53,366 nt of DNA from UBA1924 sp963976625 (GTDB lineage Bacteria; Planctomycetota; Phycisphaerae; Phycisphaerales; UBA1924): the NCBI GenBank assembly GCA_963976625.1, contig CAXBLA010000021.1:1-53366 (forward strand). The letters run 5' to 3'. Below, one piece after another: positions 18,101-25,768 of this stretch. The notes under the pieces were generated by a model, which ran no database searches, was not told the DNA's origin, and was given only the letters and a program-made list of their open reading frames with translations. How positions within the stretch are numbered: position 1 is the first letter of the stretch; every line of letters starts with the position of its first letter. Both the position numbers and the translations under genes were made by a program.

Positions 18101-18502
18101 CTTGGCCGAGCTGATGACGGCGTTGGCCTGGCGTGCGGCTTCAACGAGGTTGTCGTTGGTGAAGGCGAGGTCCGCCTTCTGGAGCATGATGTCGAGCCGG
18201 TTGGTTTTCTGAATCGAACGCTCGATGTTGGCGAGCATGGTCCAGAGGCGCTGTCCCTGCTCGTCGCTGAGCGTGGCGCTCTGCGGGGAGTCCTGGAGGG
18301 CCAGGAGCATGGCCCGTGCGCGGATCAGCTGTTTGTCGTTGATCAGCGTGTCGGCTTGGGCGAGCACATGGTCCGCGTCGGCGGCGACGGCTGGTGCCGG
18401 TGCGTTCGAGCTGTGAGCGTATGCGGTCGAAGCGCCAACGCCAGCGAATGCGATGGAGGCAAGAAGCAGTGAACGAACTGAACGATAAGTGGTGGGTGAC
18501 AT
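15113..18502 (-). CDS. Large secretin (type II/IV system outer-membrane pore protein) with N-terminal repeats
   Basis: About 1129 residues from ATG at 18502 (GGAG eight bases upstream). The order is: signal peptide (about 1-30, ending AYAHS); roughly 500 residues of helical TPR-like repeats with several QA-rich coiled stretches and an Arg/Glu/Ala-rich coiled coil near 450; a segment with STN-like features (FEEVIGFIGATTNIDIDMDWE, then LKLRNVQISVLLDRVL); N1-type ring domains (LTELNGHFIVRTTPKNHRAIIGLL); and the C-terminal secretin beta-barrel with VTIPDQGTVLLGG, VPVLSKIPILSRFF and a final LLVLLKPTIL strand. PilQ and GspD are usually 600-750 residues; the long helical N-terminus is a planctomycete feature. 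No other secretion gene adjoins it. The pseudopilin at 1.1 kb could belong to the same machine. Confidence 0.9.
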   Translation of the reverse strand: MSPTTYRSVRSLLLASIAFAGVGASTAYAHSSNAPAPAVAADADHVLAQADTLINDKQLIRARAMLLALQDSPQSATLSDEQGQRLWTMLANIERSIQKTNRLDIMLQKADLAFTNDNLVEAARQANAVISSAKSDSDQVELANKILERVSDRQGEASPRVGSVINAATTAFDTGDYAQAKTLITRIGQLGLELNTAQTRTLNNYRDRLAKLEKTRGASFGSYRPAMGMLAPESGMSTDWLMNHAEQTHAQQDSSRTGTYLGQPEDEPQAIEIELVQPAAAEPAADEPEIDLLDAARRFEAQSLLGQANIAFEERRFNKALELYSSVVSNFSTYVSSEELALANDRRSQAQVQLGSQGGPDNDILVDTAEANNLVAQQADAAFNNYLAQANQALLEGDTSSARNLAAQADLTINRARGSMSESAYEAYLESIAGLITQINTSENQLRISEAEAEKQRLARETAELAAERARERDAKILDNLMRVNALQQELKYEEALEVIDSILFLDPNNPSGMILKDIIEETIIYRENYLLQGDKSRSYATQSLDGQRSMIAPEGVIEYPNDWPAISFRRNEILQFADSQVNRSVLTAMRDTRMPIDFNDNPFEEVIGFIGATTNIDIDMDWESLADIGVDPDTPVTLKLRNVQISVLLDRVLAKVSDPTAPADWAVQDGILTIASDEVLRRETTLETYDIRDLLFEVPDFDNAPEFDLQQALQTQGGSPFSGGADDFEETPRDERVAAIVELLESNVDPDNWITVGGENSLTELNGHFIVRTTPKNHRAIIGLLNKLREQRAVQINVETRFLSVNQNFFEQIGFDLDVYFNTNTAYNIAKTADPTVQLSDFFDDEGNLIDGGIAFPVGPTAPNDSFSPIRAAQDSFGLTNALASTSGFASTILNLNPALGVTGRFLDDIQVDFLVEATQADQRSVNLTAPRLTFTNGQRAFIAVVTQTTFVSDLTPVVGSGAGAFDPTITPISSGVVIDLRGVASADRRYVTLTVQTTQSTIDFDSDRDITVNGGAGGGTGGGVGGAGVPFEGTIQVPIVSAAQINTTVTIPDQGTVLLGGQRVIDEIEVETGVPVLSKIPILSRFFSNRIDSKEEKTLLVLLKPTILIQSEEEEINFPGLLDQIGR

Positions 18503-18998
18503 CCGGATCACTCCATGTATGGATCGTGTATAAGAAGCAAGAGGATCAAAGACGATCTTCAGGTTCCCGGGCGAGCAGTCAACGCGTCCATGCACCGTTT
18601 GCACGGACTCCGCTGAGAGAGTAAAAAATGCGATGGTTGATCAGAAAGATAGACCAAGGCATGCTGTCTTCGTCGCTTGAGCGACGCGTACAGGGAGACG
18701 ACCATATCGTGGTTTCACCAGAATCGCAATCCCTGCCGCAATGAGTTTATCCTTTTTGTATCGAAAATGTGCTGAATTCGATTTTGCCTGTGTGCGTCGC
18801 GGTGCGTGCCAGCGACCAGAACAAGCGTGGACGAGTGTCGATTCATCGAAGGATGCAGAAGCGGGGCCGCACCGTCGATGCCTCGTGAAGCACTGTACGA
18901 TTCCCTCGCGATGCGGTTCCACCTGTTCATTGATGTTGTGCGCACTCGATCAAATTTCTGATCGGCGATCCGATCCGAAGGGCTGGGTGCTGAGCGGT
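18503..18998. other. Gap upstream of the secretin gene; one candidate promoter
   Basis: 496 bp. The only legible signal is a minus-strand promoter TTGCGA (18724-18729), 17-bp spacer, TATGGT (18701-18706), giving a secretin leader of nearly 200 nt. No protein gene or structured RNA is convincing in the remainder. Confidence 0.35.
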
Positions 18999-20024
18999 TC
19001 AGGGTTCGTCGGAGGGCTCGGCGTGCTCGATGAGATGGATTCCTAGCAGGGCGTGCTCGGTTAACATCTTCTTAGAGAATGGTTTAGCCTTCGGGTTCTT
19101 CTTCATCGCGTCCTTGATCCCATCAGTGCTCAACCGGTCGGCGGTGATGATCACGACATCGAGCCAGTCGCCCTGCCCATCGATCGTGCTCATGATCCCC
19201 TGCTGGGCGATCTCCTCGGCTTGGCGCAGTGAGTCGGTCGTCAGGTACACCTCGGCGTACTTGTCGTCAGGGGTTTGGTCGGATGCGTACCGCACCAGGC
19301 AACGCCAGGGTGTAATTCCCAGATCATTCCCGTCGTCATCCACATTCGAGTCCGGATCGACATTGAGAATCAAGCGCCAGTAGTCGCGCATCCGCTCGAG
19401 GATCTCGTCGCCGGTGAGCAGATCGGGGCGATCGGGGGAGGTGACCAGGATCGCGCGGTGCTCGTGCGAGGCCGAGTCGGCCCCCGCGGGCTCGTCGCAG
19501 GACTCGAGATCGAAGGCCGCGAGCAGCTGCTCGATCTGCTCCTTGAACTTGGTCTCGACCCGGATGGTCATGATCTTGTGCTCATCGACGAAGACATAGA
19601 AGAAGGGGTCCTCCGTGACGGCCCCGAACCCGACCATGCCGTCCTCGAAGAAGAACGGGCGGTAGGTGCGGATCGCGTCGATGACCTTTTCCTTGCCGAT
19701 CGGCTCGTAGGACATAAACGGATCGATCTCGCGGTATGCATCGTGCCCGATGTAGTCGATGATCGGGTAGACCCGCCCGGGCATCATCGCGAACGCCTGG
19801 TGCCAGAGGGCTTCGATCCGGTCGATGGGCACCACGATGTCGAAGACATACTGATCGGGCCAGGCCTCCCAGTCGCCCATCTCTTCTTCGTTGTCGGCCG
19901 GCTCGAACTCCGATGAGTACCCCGCCAACGGGGTCATCGGCTCAACGGGGTAGACCCCGAGGGGGAACTTGAACCCCTTGACGGCTTTGCGTTCGATGGT
20001 CTCGTCGATCTGGCAGGTGGGCAT
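18999..20024 (-). CDS. Conserved-looking protein of unknown function
   Basis: About 341 residues from ATG at 20024; the Shine-Dalgarno site is weak. I do not recognise the family. No signal peptide or membrane segment is visible, so it is probably cytoplasmic. It is rich in acidic and aromatic residues and has an internal acidic low-complexity part (about 185-225). A motif-like stretch GRVYPIIDYIGHDAYREIDPF and the phrase FFEDGMVGFGAV may be parts of a folded domain; the C-terminal third (DDKYAEVYLTTDSLRQAEEI) looks alpha/beta. It is divergent from coaX with a 130-bp gap. The composition is like neighbouring genes, so no sign of recent transfer. Confidence 0.7.
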   Translation of the reverse strand: MPTCQIDETIERKAVKGFKFPLGVYPVEPMTPLAGYSSEFEPADNEEEMGDWEAWPDQYVFDIVVPIDRIEALWHQAFAMMPGRVYPIIDYIGHDAYREIDPFMSYEPIGKEKVIDAIRTYRPFFFEDGMVGFGAVTEDPFFYVFVDEHKIMTIRVETKFKEQIEQLLAAFDLESCDEPAGADSASHEHRAILVTSPDRPDLLTGDEILERMRDYWRLILNVDPDSNVDDDGNDLGITPWRCLVRYASDQTPDDKYAEVYLTTDSLRQAEEIAQQGIMSTIDGQGDWLDVVIITADRLSTDGIKDAMKKNPKAKPFSKKMLTEHALLGIHLIEHAEPSDEP

Positions 20025-20154
20025 GTGGTGGGTCTCGCGTCGGCTTGAGATGCTCGGGGGGTGTACAGAAAAGGATAGCAATCTCTGTGCGTTCGCGGGC
20101 ACCAATTCTCTCGAGAACCAGCTAGATCCGGGCGCCTCGGGGATATGATTCAGT

Positions 20155-21015
20155 ATGCTTGATCCGACCCAGACCAACTCCGCCGACGAATCCTCCTCGC
20201 AGACCACCCTTCTGGCGATCGCCGTGGGCAATACCCGCACGCGAGTAGGGGTGCTCCAGGGGCGAGAATGCGTCAAGGCCCAGTCCATCGCCAGCGATGA
20301 CGCTGAGGCCATTGCCTCCTACGCATCGTCGCTGTTCGAAGAGTTCGAGTTCATTAGCGACGAGCCGGTGATATTGATGTCAACCGTGGATCAGGCAGCC
20401 GCCGATACGATCGAAGAGACACTCCGCGAGCGTTTCCGGTGGTCGTGCTACCGGATCGGGCGCGATCTCGATCTGCCAATCCGCCACACGCTGACCGAAT
20501 CGGGCGAGGCCACGGTCGGTCAGGACCGCCTGCTGTGCGCACTGGGCGCGTTCGACATTGTCAAGCAAGCCTGCGTGGTCGTCGATATGGGCACCGCGAT
20601 CACCGTGGACTTCATCGACGGCGAGGGCACCTTCCACGGCGGGGCGATCATGCCGGGCGTACGGACCATGCTTCGCTCCCTGCATGAGAGCACCGCCCAC
20701 CTCCCCGAGATCAAGTACCGCAAGCTCGATCCCAAGTCTTCTGAACCCAGCAAGCAGACTGACGACGCGATGATCCTGGGAGTCCCCGCCAGCGTGAGCG
20801 GGGGCATCCGGTACCTCGCCGAGCGCTACGCGCAGTTTTATGAAGGATATCCACAAATCATCGCCACCGGCGGCGACATCGGCGTGCTCGAAGACGACGA
20901 ACTCATCGAGACCATCATCCCCGATCTCCAGCTCCAGGGCATCCGGATCGCGTGCAAGGCCTTCCTCAGTGGTGACGACGAGTTCGATGACGATGATCAG
21001 ACGAGCTCGGACTAA
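20155..21015 (+). CDS. coaX: Type III pantothenate kinase
   Basis: 286 residues. CoaX phosphorylates pantothenate in the first committed step of coenzyme A synthesis. Seen: the N-terminal phosphate loop AVGNTRT (23-29), GQDRLLCALGA with the catalytic-base Asp D124, VVDMGTAITVDFID, GGAIMPGVRTML and the TGGD region near the C-terminus. Oddity: the usual DxGNT has Ala (A23) in place of the conserved Asp. It also has a 17-residue N-terminal extension and an Asp/Glu-rich tail. Its stop codon abuts the GTG start of the next gene, so the two are translationally coupled. Confidence 0.88.
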   Translation: MLDPTQTNSADESSSQTTLLAIAVGNTRTRVGVLQGRECVKAQSIASDDAEAIASYASSLFEEFEFISDEPVILMSTVDQAAADTIEETLRERFRWSCYRIGRDLDLPIRHTLTESGEATVGQDRLLCALGAFDIVKQACVVVDMGTAITVDFIDGEGTFHGGAIMPGVRTMLRSLHESTAHLPEIKYRKLDPKSSEPSKQTDDAMILGVPASVSGGIRYLAERYAQFYEGYPQIIATGGDIGVLEDDELIETIIPDLQLQGIRIACKAFLSGDDEFDDDDQTSSD

Positions 21016-22029
21016 GTGAACAGCTTCCATTCCATCGAGACCCCGACCCACAGCCCCGGTGCGATCGCGATGATCCGCGTGGTGCACCCGGACCCTGCAG
21101 CCATCGGGCTCGTGAGCCCCGAGATCGGCTCGGTGCGTCTCGCCAAGCTCTTCGAGATAGATGAAGGGGTGATCGTTCGGTGGGATGCCGATTCGATTGT
21201 GTTGATGCCCCATGGGGGCGTGGCGATCGTGCGGGCGATCTCTCAGCGGCTCGCCGAGCTCGGTGTGCCGATCGGTCATGAGCCTGATCCGCGGGCGATT
21301 TATCCCGAGGCTGAATCGGAGATCGAGGCGTGGATGCTCTTGGCGATCGCGCAAGCCGCGAGCCCGGGGGGGATTGATGTGCTGCTCGACCAACCTGCGA
21401 GATGGAAGAAGTCCGGGATCGAATGCATCACCGATGCAGACGAATGTATTGAGACAAGCGATGCGGCGAGTTTGAACCGGTTCATCACCCCGCCGATCGT
21501 CGCGGCGGTCGGTCGGGCCAATGTCGGCAAGTCCACGCTGATCAACGCGCTCGTCGGCGAGCAGGTCGCGCTCGTCGCGGATATGGCCGGTACGACGCGG
21601 GACCATGTCGGGGTGCTGGTGGATCTGGGCGGGCTGGTGGTGCGCTGGATGGACACGCCGGGCATCGACGAGCGGATCGAAGGCGGCGAAGAGATCGAGC
21701 TAGCGACCCGAGTCATCGGGCAGGCAGATCTGATCGTGCAGTGCATCGATGCTGATGGCGATTTGGGCACGCTCGATCCCCGACTCATCGCTGCGATCGC
21801 ACCGGGTGTGCCCGTTGTGCGTGTCGGTACCCGGGCAGACCTGGGCGAGCACGCATGCAGCGTCGATGTGCGGGTCTCGCTGGCGCAGGCTGCTCGATCA
21901 CAGAACATCGAAGCGCTGGTGTCCACCCTCAAAGAGACCCTGGTGCCCCAATCGGCCATCGACGATCCCCGCCCGTGGCGGTTCTGGGATGGGCTCAGCG
22001 TTGATGCGACAACCACCGCCCCCCGTTGA
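21016..22029 (+). CDS. MnmE/TrmE-like GTPase lacking the C-terminal catalytic region
   Basis: 337 residues; the GTG start directly follows the coaX stop. The N-terminus resembles the MnmE tetrahydrofolate-binding domain (SIETPTHSPGAIAMIRV, PHGGVAIVRAI). Then, after only about 35 residues in place of a full helical domain, comes a GTPase domain: G1 GRANVGKS (166-173), AGTTRD (191-196), DTPG (213-216), and TRAD at the G4 position where MnmE has NKxD. The protein ends about 40 residues after the G domain. The CxGK motif that all active MnmE proteins carry at the C-terminus is absent, as is the C-terminal half of the helical domain; MnmE is usually about 450 residues. A hairpin (ACCGCCCC / GGGGCGGT) spans the stop codon. 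It is likely a paralogue with a different role. Confidence 0.75.
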   Translation: MNSFHSIETPTHSPGAIAMIRVVHPDPAAIGLVSPEIGSVRLAKLFEIDEGVIVRWDADSIVLMPHGGVAIVRAISQRLAELGVPIGHEPDPRAIYPEAESEIEAWMLLAIAQAASPGGIDVLLDQPARWKKSGIECITDADECIETSDAASLNRFITPPIVAAVGRANVGKSTLINALVGEQVALVADMAGTTRDHVGVLVDLGGLVVRWMDTPGIDERIEGGEEIELATRVIGQADLIVQCIDADGDLGTLDPRLIAAIAPGVPVVRVGTRADLGEHACSVDVRVSLAQAARSQNIEALVSTLKETLVPQSAIDDPRPWRFWDGLSVDATTTAPR

Positions 22030-22149
22030 GGGGCGGTTCTGGCGGGTTGGTGGTGCTTTAGACGCTCGGGGACGCTACGATTGCACCCGCTCATCGGCGA
22101 TCAGGCGATCCCGGACCAAGAGCGATCAAGCAAGGCAAAGGGATACGGC

Positions 22150-22998
22150 ATGGACGATCGGCAGACTCAAATTCGTGAAGGCGCAGGGCTCGAGGACTCA
22201 CGGCTCAATGAGGAGTTTGTCGAGTTTCTCAAAAAATGGAGTTCGCCCGTGCTCATCGTCCTCGCGTGCGCCTCGCTGGCGTGGGCCGGGATGCAGTTCC
22301 TCGAGCGGAAGAAAGTAGAGAAGCTCAACACCGCCTTTGCCCAGCTCGACGAGACGACACAGGGCGGGAACCCCTCGCCATCGTCGCTCAAAACAGTGGC
22401 CGAGGAGTACAAGGGCGTGGGCTCGGTCTCGGCCATCGCGCTGCTCGCCACGACGGACATCTACATCAACGCCTCGGTCAGCGGGATCGACCCCAGCGGC
22501 GAGATCGACCCGCTCACCAATCAGCCAGTGATGCTCGACGCGGACCAACGGAAGGTCTACCTTGACGAAGCTGGCAAGACCGCTAACGAGGTGCTCGCGA
22601 TGACACGCGATGTCGCGGGCAAGGAGCTGCTGGCGATGCAGGCGATGAGCCGACTCGCCTCGATCAATGAGGGCAAGGGTGATTTCGACGGGGCCAAGGC
22701 GATGTACGAGAGCCTGGCTTCGGCTGCTGCTTCAGCGCAGTTCCCCTCGATCGCCAACATGGCCAACGCCCGGATCGCGAACCTTGACTCGATCAAGGAC
22801 CTGCCCGCGCTGCCCAGCGACGCGGACCTCGTCCCGCTGCCCGGCGAACTCGGTCCTACATCTGTAGATCGCGAAATCCAGCGGTTTAATGAGCTCATGC
22901 GCGGCTCGGATCCGGAAGTCGAGAGCGACCCGATCGCGGACCCTGACGCAGAGCCTGCCCCGGGGGCTGACTCGGCTCCAGAATCAGATACGCCGTGA
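22150..22998 (+). CDS. Inner-membrane-anchored TPR-like protein (YfgM-type architecture)
   Basis: About 282 residues from ATG at 22150, with AAGGG seven bases upstream. A charged cytoplasmic N-terminus of about 30 residues is followed by one membrane segment (SSPVLIVLACASLAWAGMQF) and a positively charged ERKK. The rest is periplasmic: helical repeats (residues about 55-220: SAIALLATTDIYINA, AMQAMSRLASINEGKGDFDGA) like the YfgM/ancillary SecYEG family, and a Pro/Asp/Glu-rich tail. The stop codon overlaps the rluD start by four bases. Family assignment rests on topology and repeats rather than on a diagnostic motif. Confidence 0.65.
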   Translation: MDDRQTQIREGAGLEDSRLNEEFVEFLKKWSSPVLIVLACASLAWAGMQFLERKKVEKLNTAFAQLDETTQGGNPSPSSLKTVAEEYKGVGSVSAIALLATTDIYINASVSGIDPSGEIDPLTNQPVMLDADQRKVYLDEAGKTANEVLAMTRDVAGKELLAMQAMSRLASINEGKGDFDGAKAMYESLASAAASAQFPSIANMANARIANLDSIKDLPALPSDADLVPLPGELGPTSVDREIQRFNELMRGSDPEVESDPIADPDAEPAPGADSAPESDTP

Positions 22999-24197
22999 CC
23001 GATTCGGGTTCCAACCCGGAAGACCGATCGTCCACTGAAACAAACTGCCCCTTCATTCTCCCCGGGGGCAAGGTGGACGGCGACGCGGTCCGCCAAGCCT
23101 ACATCGATGCGCGAGCACGCGGCGAAACAGATTTCGTGGTGCGCGTGCCCTTCGAGATGATGCGCGATGTCAAGGATCGGCTCGATCGATACCTGACCTC
23201 GCGGATCACTTTTATGAGCCGGAGCCAGCTCCAAGCGCTGATCGACTCGGGCGGCGCGAGTGTGAATGGGAAGCAGGCCAAAGCCTCGACCAAGCTGCGG
23301 CTTGGCGACACTATCCTGCTCGATATCCCCAAACCCGCCAGCGGCGACATCGAGCCCGATGACATCCCCCTCGATGTGCTCTACGAGGACGAGTACATCG
23401 TCGTGATCAACAAGCAGCCCGACATCATCGTGCACCCGGCGCGAGCCGAGAACCGGGGGACGATGCTCAACGCGCTCGTGCACCACTTCGAGCAGGTGGC
23501 TTCGGGCGAGCTGTCCACGGTCGGTGAGGAGTTCGCTCGCCCGGGCGTCGTCCATCGGCTCGATCGCAACACATCGGGGTGCATCGTCTTCGCCAAGAAC
23601 GATCAGGCCCACTGGCAGATGGGCAAGAAGTTCCAAGAGCGCGAAGTCGACAAGCGATACCTCGCGGTCGTGCATGGTTGGGTCGAACGCGACGAGCAGC
23701 TGATCGATCTGCCTCTGGGCCCGCATCTGTCGCACGCCAAGGGCTCACGCGAGAAACGCGTCGTCCGACACGATAATCTTGGCAAGCCCAGCCAAACGAT
23801 TTGCCGGGTCCGCGAGCGCTACGAGCTGCCCGGGATCCGCAAGGCTTCATCGACGCGCAAGTACTCCCTCGTCGAGCTTGAGTTGCTCACCGGGCGGACG
23901 CATCAGATCCGTGTGCATCTCTCGCACCTGGGCCACCCGATCGTGGGCGACGACATGTACATGGGCAAGCCCGTGCTCCGGGCCGACGGCAAGGCCTTGA
24001 TCACCCGCCAGGCGCTCCATGCCTCGCTGCTCTGCTTCACACACCCGATCAGCGACGAGACCAAGCGCTTTGTCGCGCCGGTCCGCGAAGAGATGCACGC
24101 GTTGATCACTCATCTGCGGGCGACTGGGACGGCCACGCCCGTTGAGATCGAGGGCGTGATTTCGATGGGGCTTCTGGGATTGCAGAGTCCAGAGTGA
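22995..24197 (+). CDS. RluA/RluD-family 23S rRNA pseudouridine synthase
   Basis: 400 residues; the GTG start overlaps the previous stop (GTGA). The protein has an S4 RNA-binding domain (RLDRYLTSR, SRSQLQALIDSGGASVNGK, residues about 62-115) and the pseudouridine synthase domain with the catalytic Asp D190 in HRLDRNTSG, then YLAVVHGW and the GRTHQIRVHLSHLGHPIVGD motif. RluD isomerises uridines in helix 69 of 23S rRNA; which member of the family this is cannot be told. About 45 extra N-terminal residues precede the S4 domain. It is the last gene of a run beginning with coaX. Confidence 0.92.
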   Translation: MTDSGSNPEDRSSTETNCPFILPGGKVDGDAVRQAYIDARARGETDFVVRVPFEMMRDVKDRLDRYLTSRITFMSRSQLQALIDSGGASVNGKQAKASTKLRLGDTILLDIPKPASGDIEPDDIPLDVLYEDEYIVVINKQPDIIVHPARAENRGTMLNALVHHFEQVASGELSTVGEEFARPGVVHRLDRNTSGCIVFAKNDQAHWQMGKKFQEREVDKRYLAVVHGWVERDEQLIDLPLGPHLSHAKGSREKRVVRHDNLGKPSQTICRVRERYELPGIRKASSTRKYSLVELELLTGRTHQIRVHLSHLGHPIVGDDMYMGKPVLRADGKALITRQALHASLLCFTHPISDETKRFVAPVREEMHALITHLRATGTATPVEIEGVISMGLLGLQSPE

Positions 24198-24394
24198 GCG
24201 TCCAAGAATCTGCCCAAAGGTCCGAAAAATTCATGGTTTTGGTGGCAGCCTGCCCATTCTCGCTGTCTATTTGGTCTGAGCCCTCATCGCGTGCCCACGG
24301 TGCGCGGTCGATCGGGTGAATACAAGTGCAGTTTCTTCCGGGATTTGGGATGGCTTTGTCGTCACCTAAGTCGCGAACAGGAGGGAAGATAGAG

Positions 24395-25060
24395 ATGAAT
24401 ACAGTCAACAAGCTCAGTCTGATGAGTGCGTGTGTCGGGATGTGTGCAGCCGGTTCGCTGGCGGGTGTTGTCTTCGATACCTTCGATGCGGATCCGGGCT
24501 CTGCGGGGCTCGGCGATCGCGATTATGGCAGCTCGATCACCAGCGATCCGTTCGGCCAGGGCGGCAATTTCACCCTCGATACCGCGTTTGCCTCAGGTGC
24601 TGATACCGGCGCGATGTTCTTCAACTCCGGGATCGGGGCCGAGCAGAACGCGTGGATTTCGTACAGCAACGCGGGCACCGGGCTCGATCTCGATGCCGGC
24701 TCGATGGGCCTGACCCACTTCGAGCTCGATTTCTTGCTCGCCGACCAGGGCTCCACGGTCAGCATCGTGCTCTCGACCTACGACGAGTTCGGCGCCTCGA
24801 TCGGCGAAGCCATCCTCGATGTGCTCGTCCCTGCGGGCGCAGGCACCACCGCGAGCTGGGCCATGGCCGATTTCACCGAGAGCTTCGGGAGCTTCGATGC
24901 TTCGAACATCGACGAGATTTCGATCAGCTTCAACGGAGGGCAGAGCCCGACGGCTTCACTCGATTTCGTCGCCACCGAGTTCCGTGGGGTCGTGCCGACG
25001 CCCGGTACCTATGCGTTGATCGGGCTCGGCTCGTTCTTCACGATCCGCCGCAAGCGATAA
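24395..25060 (+). CDS. Secreted protein with PTPGT-type C-terminal sorting signal (exosortase substrate candidate)
   Basis: About 221 residues from ATG at 24395, preceded by GGAGGG. It has a Sec signal peptide (MSACVGMCAAGSLAG), a beta-sandwich-like domain rich in Gly, Ser, Asp and Ala (about 25-190: FELDFLLADQGSTVSIVLSTY, with no Cys after the signal), and a tripartite C-terminus: VPTPGTYALIGLGSFF then RRKR. This has the layout of a PEP-CTERM signal (motif, hydrophobic helix, basic tail) with PTPGT in place of PEP. The exosortase at 50.7 kb is the likely processing enzyme. The body may be a polysaccharide-binding or matrix domain, unproven. Confidence 0.82.
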   Translation: MNTVNKLSLMSACVGMCAAGSLAGVVFDTFDADPGSAGLGDRDYGSSITSDPFGQGGNFTLDTAFASGADTGAMFFNSGIGAEQNAWISYSNAGTGLDLDAGSMGLTHFELDFLLADQGSTVSIVLSTYDEFGASIGEAILDVLVPAGAGTTASWAMADFTESFGSFDASNIDEISISFNGGQSPTASLDFVATEFRGVVPTPGTYALIGLGSFFTIRRKR

Positions 25061-25082
25061 GTCAGACCACAATTCGACCCGT

Positions 25083-25113
25083 AAAAACACCCCGCTTCGT
25101 CCGGGGTGTTTTT
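25083..25113. terminator. Bidirectional intrinsic terminator
   Basis: ACACCCCG / CGGGGTGT stem with A5 to the left and T5 to the right; it serves the sorting-signal gene on + and ogt on -. Confidence 0.9.
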
Positions 25114-25129
25114 CTTGGGTTCGTCATGT

Positions 25130-25711
25130 TCAGGCTTGTTCTGATTGCTCGTTGAAGAGCCCGCGTCCGGAGTGGAGCTCTTCGTGATCAAGCAGCCAGC
25201 GTTTGCGTTCGACCCCGCCGCCGTAGCCGTGGAGCGTGCCGTCGGCGGCGATCACCCGATGGCACGGGATCAGTATCGAGACCCGGTTCTTCCCGTTCGC
25301 CAGCCCGACGGCCCGCGCGCCCCCGGGATTGCCCAACTGCTCGGCGAGCTGCCCGTACGAGCTGGTCTGTCCATAAGGAATGGTCAGCAGCGCATTCCAG
25401 ACCTGGAGCTGCCAGTCAGTGCCCGGCGTATCGAGCGGGAGGGTAAAGCTGGTGAGATCGCCCGTGAAGTATGCGCCCAGCTGGGCTTCGAGCTCGTCAA
25501 GCAGCGGGTGATGACCGGGCTGCATCGTGCATCCGAAGGCGGTTTCGAGTTCTTCAGACTCACGCGAGTGGCGTTCGGGTGAGCCCATCTCAAGCAGGCA
25601 GATCCCTCGATCGGTGGCCGCGGCGTGCATCGGGCACAGCGGCGTGTTGATCGTGGTGTGGATGAGGGCGGTGGTGCTGGTTGTGGTCTGGTCTGTGGTT
25701 TGGGTTGGCAT
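25130..25711 (-). CDS. ogt: Methylated-DNA-protein cysteine methyltransferase (Ogt/AGT)
   Basis: About 193 residues from ATG at 25711 (the longer frame begins at TTG 25720). It repairs O6-methylguanine by transferring the methyl group to its own cysteine. The active-site motif is IPCHRVI with C150, preceded by the helix-turn-helix region (PYGQTSSYGQLAEQLG, GGARAVGLANGKN) with the DNA-intercalating Arg in GARAVG. The N-terminal 90 residues are a weakly conserved alpha/beta domain. The usual size is 160-180. Confidence 0.95.
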   Translation of the reverse strand: MPTQTTDQTTTSTTALIHTTINTPLCPMHAAATDRGICLLEMGSPERHSRESEELETAFGCTMQPGHHPLLDELEAQLGAYFTGDLTSFTLPLDTPGTDWQLQVWNALLTIPYGQTSSYGQLAEQLGNPGGARAVGLANGKNRVSILIPCHRVIAADGTLHGYGGGVERKRWLLDHEELHSGRGLFNEQSEQA

Positions 25712-25722
25712 ACCAAACAATA

Positions 25723-25755
25723 CCCGCCCGTCGGGCGGATTGTTCGACGGGCGGG
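25723..25755 (-). other. Inverted repeat between ogt and the Lys-rich protein gene
   Basis: CCCGCCCGTCG at 25723-25733 and its exact reverse complement at 25745-25755, 11-nt loop. Without a clean T run on either strand it is only a possible terminator of the minus-strand gene to its right; it may instead influence ogt initiation. Confidence 0.35.
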
Positions 25756-25768
25756 TGGTTTTGATGGA

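Noticed and set aside
18641..18922. 93-codon minus-strand frame upstream of the secretin gene
   Set aside because: No ribosome-binding site, no recognisable domain, composition unlike its neighbours; it also covers the predicted secretin promoter.
20380..21606. 408-codon minus-strand frame antisense to coaX and the MnmE-like gene
   Set aside because: Both plus-strand genes have clear family motifs; the antisense frame is an Arg/Asp/His-rich shadow.
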